A stretch of DNA of 15,066 nt from CAYRVX01 sp964642165. Its GTDB lineage: Bacteria; Planctomycetota; Phycisphaerae; SM23-33. Position numbers and translations under genes: made by a program. This document shows positions 14,549 to 15,066 of this stretch, piece after piece. Location of the stretch: NCBI GenBank assembly GCA_964642165.1, contig CAZXOC010000185.1, positions 1-15,066 on the forward strand, in the 5' to 3' direction. The notes under the pieces are model-generated. The model saw only the letters and a program-made list of their open reading frames with translations, was not told where the DNA came from and ran no database searches. Position 1 is the stretch's first letter, and each line of letters starts with the position of its first letter.

Positions 14549-15066
14549 ATGCGCATCAAGCAATCGATCTGCTACCCGATCTTCAAGCGGGACGACCTGT
14601 CGATGGACGAGCTGTTCGCCGCCTGGGCCCAGATCGGCGGGGCGGCCGTCGAGCTGTGGGGCTGGGACGAGTCCGTCGACGACATCGCCGCGACGGCCCG
14701 AAAGCACGACCTCCCCCTGGCCAGCATGGGCGGCCACGCCTCCCTCGGCGACGGGCTCAACAAGCGCGCCAACCACGACCGCATCGAGGCCGAGCTGCGC
14801 CGGTCCATCGACAAGGCCGCCGAGCTGGGCATCCCCGGGCTCATCTGCTTCAGCGGCAACTGCCAGCCGCACGTGGACGACGTCGCCGCCATCGACGCCT
14901 GCGCCGACGGCCTGCGCCGCGTCGCCCCCTACGCCGAGGAGCGGGGCGTCAACCTCAACATGGAGCTGCTCAACAGCAAGGTCAACCACGCCGGCTACCA
15001 GTGCGATCACACGGCCTGGGGCGTGGCCGTCTGCGAGAAGGTCGCCAGCCCGCGCGTCAAGCTGCT
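14549..15066 (+). CDS. Hydroxypyruvate isomerase-like sugar isomerase/epimerase (partial, 3' end beyond window)
   Basis: The first 172 codons are present. The start MRIKQSICYPIF and the alternating strand/helix pattern fit an AP-endonuclease-2-type TIM barrel. The segment NMELLNSKVNHAGYQCDHTA (137-156) holds the family's metal-binding Glu (E139) and the E-x-x-N pattern of the hydroxypyruvate isomerase (COG3622) group; GVAVCEKVASPRVKLL follows as expected. Members interconvert hydroxypyruvate and tartronate semialdehyde or epimerise small sugars. No signal peptide, so probably cytosolic. ATG start with GAGGA about 8 nt upstream. Divergent from the GH20 operon. The second half, with the remaining metal ligands, lies outside the window, so the exact substrate cannot be judged. 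Confidence 0.85.
   Translation, partial: MRIKQSICYPIFKRDDLSMDELFAAWAQIGGAAVELWGWDESVDDIAATARKHDLPLASMGGHASLGDGLNKRANHDRIEAELRRSIDKAAELGIPGLICFSGNCQPHVDDVAAIDACADGLRRVAPYAEERGVNLNMELLNSKVNHAGYQCDHTAWGVAVCEKVASPRVKL

Noticed and set aside
1..15066. CRISPR arrays, tRNA or rRNA genes, insertion sequences, phage or defence genes
   Set aside because: No direct repeat series, cloverleaf-like segment, transposase motif or terminal inverted repeat was seen. The ADP-ribose genes alone do not justify calling a defence system.

Overview
The window is very GC-rich (about 70% by eye) and densely coded: eleven protein genes and the start of a twelfth or, counted from the left, ten minus-strand and two plus-strand genes. 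No RNA gene, mobile element or CRISPR array was seen. The organism is most likely a planctomycete or a close relative in the PVC group. The main argument is that the elongation factor G at the left edge looks like the mitochondrial-type (spdEFG1) subfamily, which is known from spirochaetes, planctomycetes, some deltaproteobacteria and mitochondria. A DUF3616 protein, a tandem alpha/beta hydrolase and a sugar isomerase/epimerase fit that setting. This assignment is inference; there is no rRNA in the window.

Layout. (1) 1-2087, minus: EF-G, cut by the window edge just before its stop, with a leader of about 125 nt behind a perfect TATAAT. (2) 2312-6923, minus: a tight five-gene run read from a strong-looking promoter at 6950-6978, in the order pncB (nicotinate phosphoribosyltransferase), pncA (nicotinamidase), an ADP-ribosylglycohydrolase, a YfhP/YdjM-type membrane metal-dependent hydrolase, and a Nudix ADP-ribose pyrophosphatase-like enzyme. 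(3) 7059-8063, minus: an amidohydrolase-2 family TIM-barrel enzyme, divergent from (4) 8212-9489, plus: an N-acylglucosamine/cellobiose 2-epimerase family protein. (5) A strong hairpin at 9497-9522 separates this from the convergent operon (6) 9552-14396, minus: a cytosolic GH20 hexosaminidase, a secreted DUF3616 protein, and a secreted protein with two fused alpha/beta hydrolase domains. (7) 14549 to the end, plus: a hydroxypyruvate isomerase-like TIM-barrel protein, divergent from the GH20 operon and cut by the window edge.

How the genes fit together. The five-gene run is a plausible recycling unit for NAD breakdown products. PncA and PncB return nicotinamide to nicotinate mononucleotide. 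The glycohydrolase would release ADP-ribose from modified targets, and the Nudix enzyme would split it to AMP and ribose 5-phosphate. The right half is carbohydrate-oriented: a hexosaminidase with two exported partners, flanked by sugar epimerase and isomerase genes. The most notable single protein is the tandem hydrolase, whose N-terminal domain has lost its nucleophile while the C-terminal copy keeps it.
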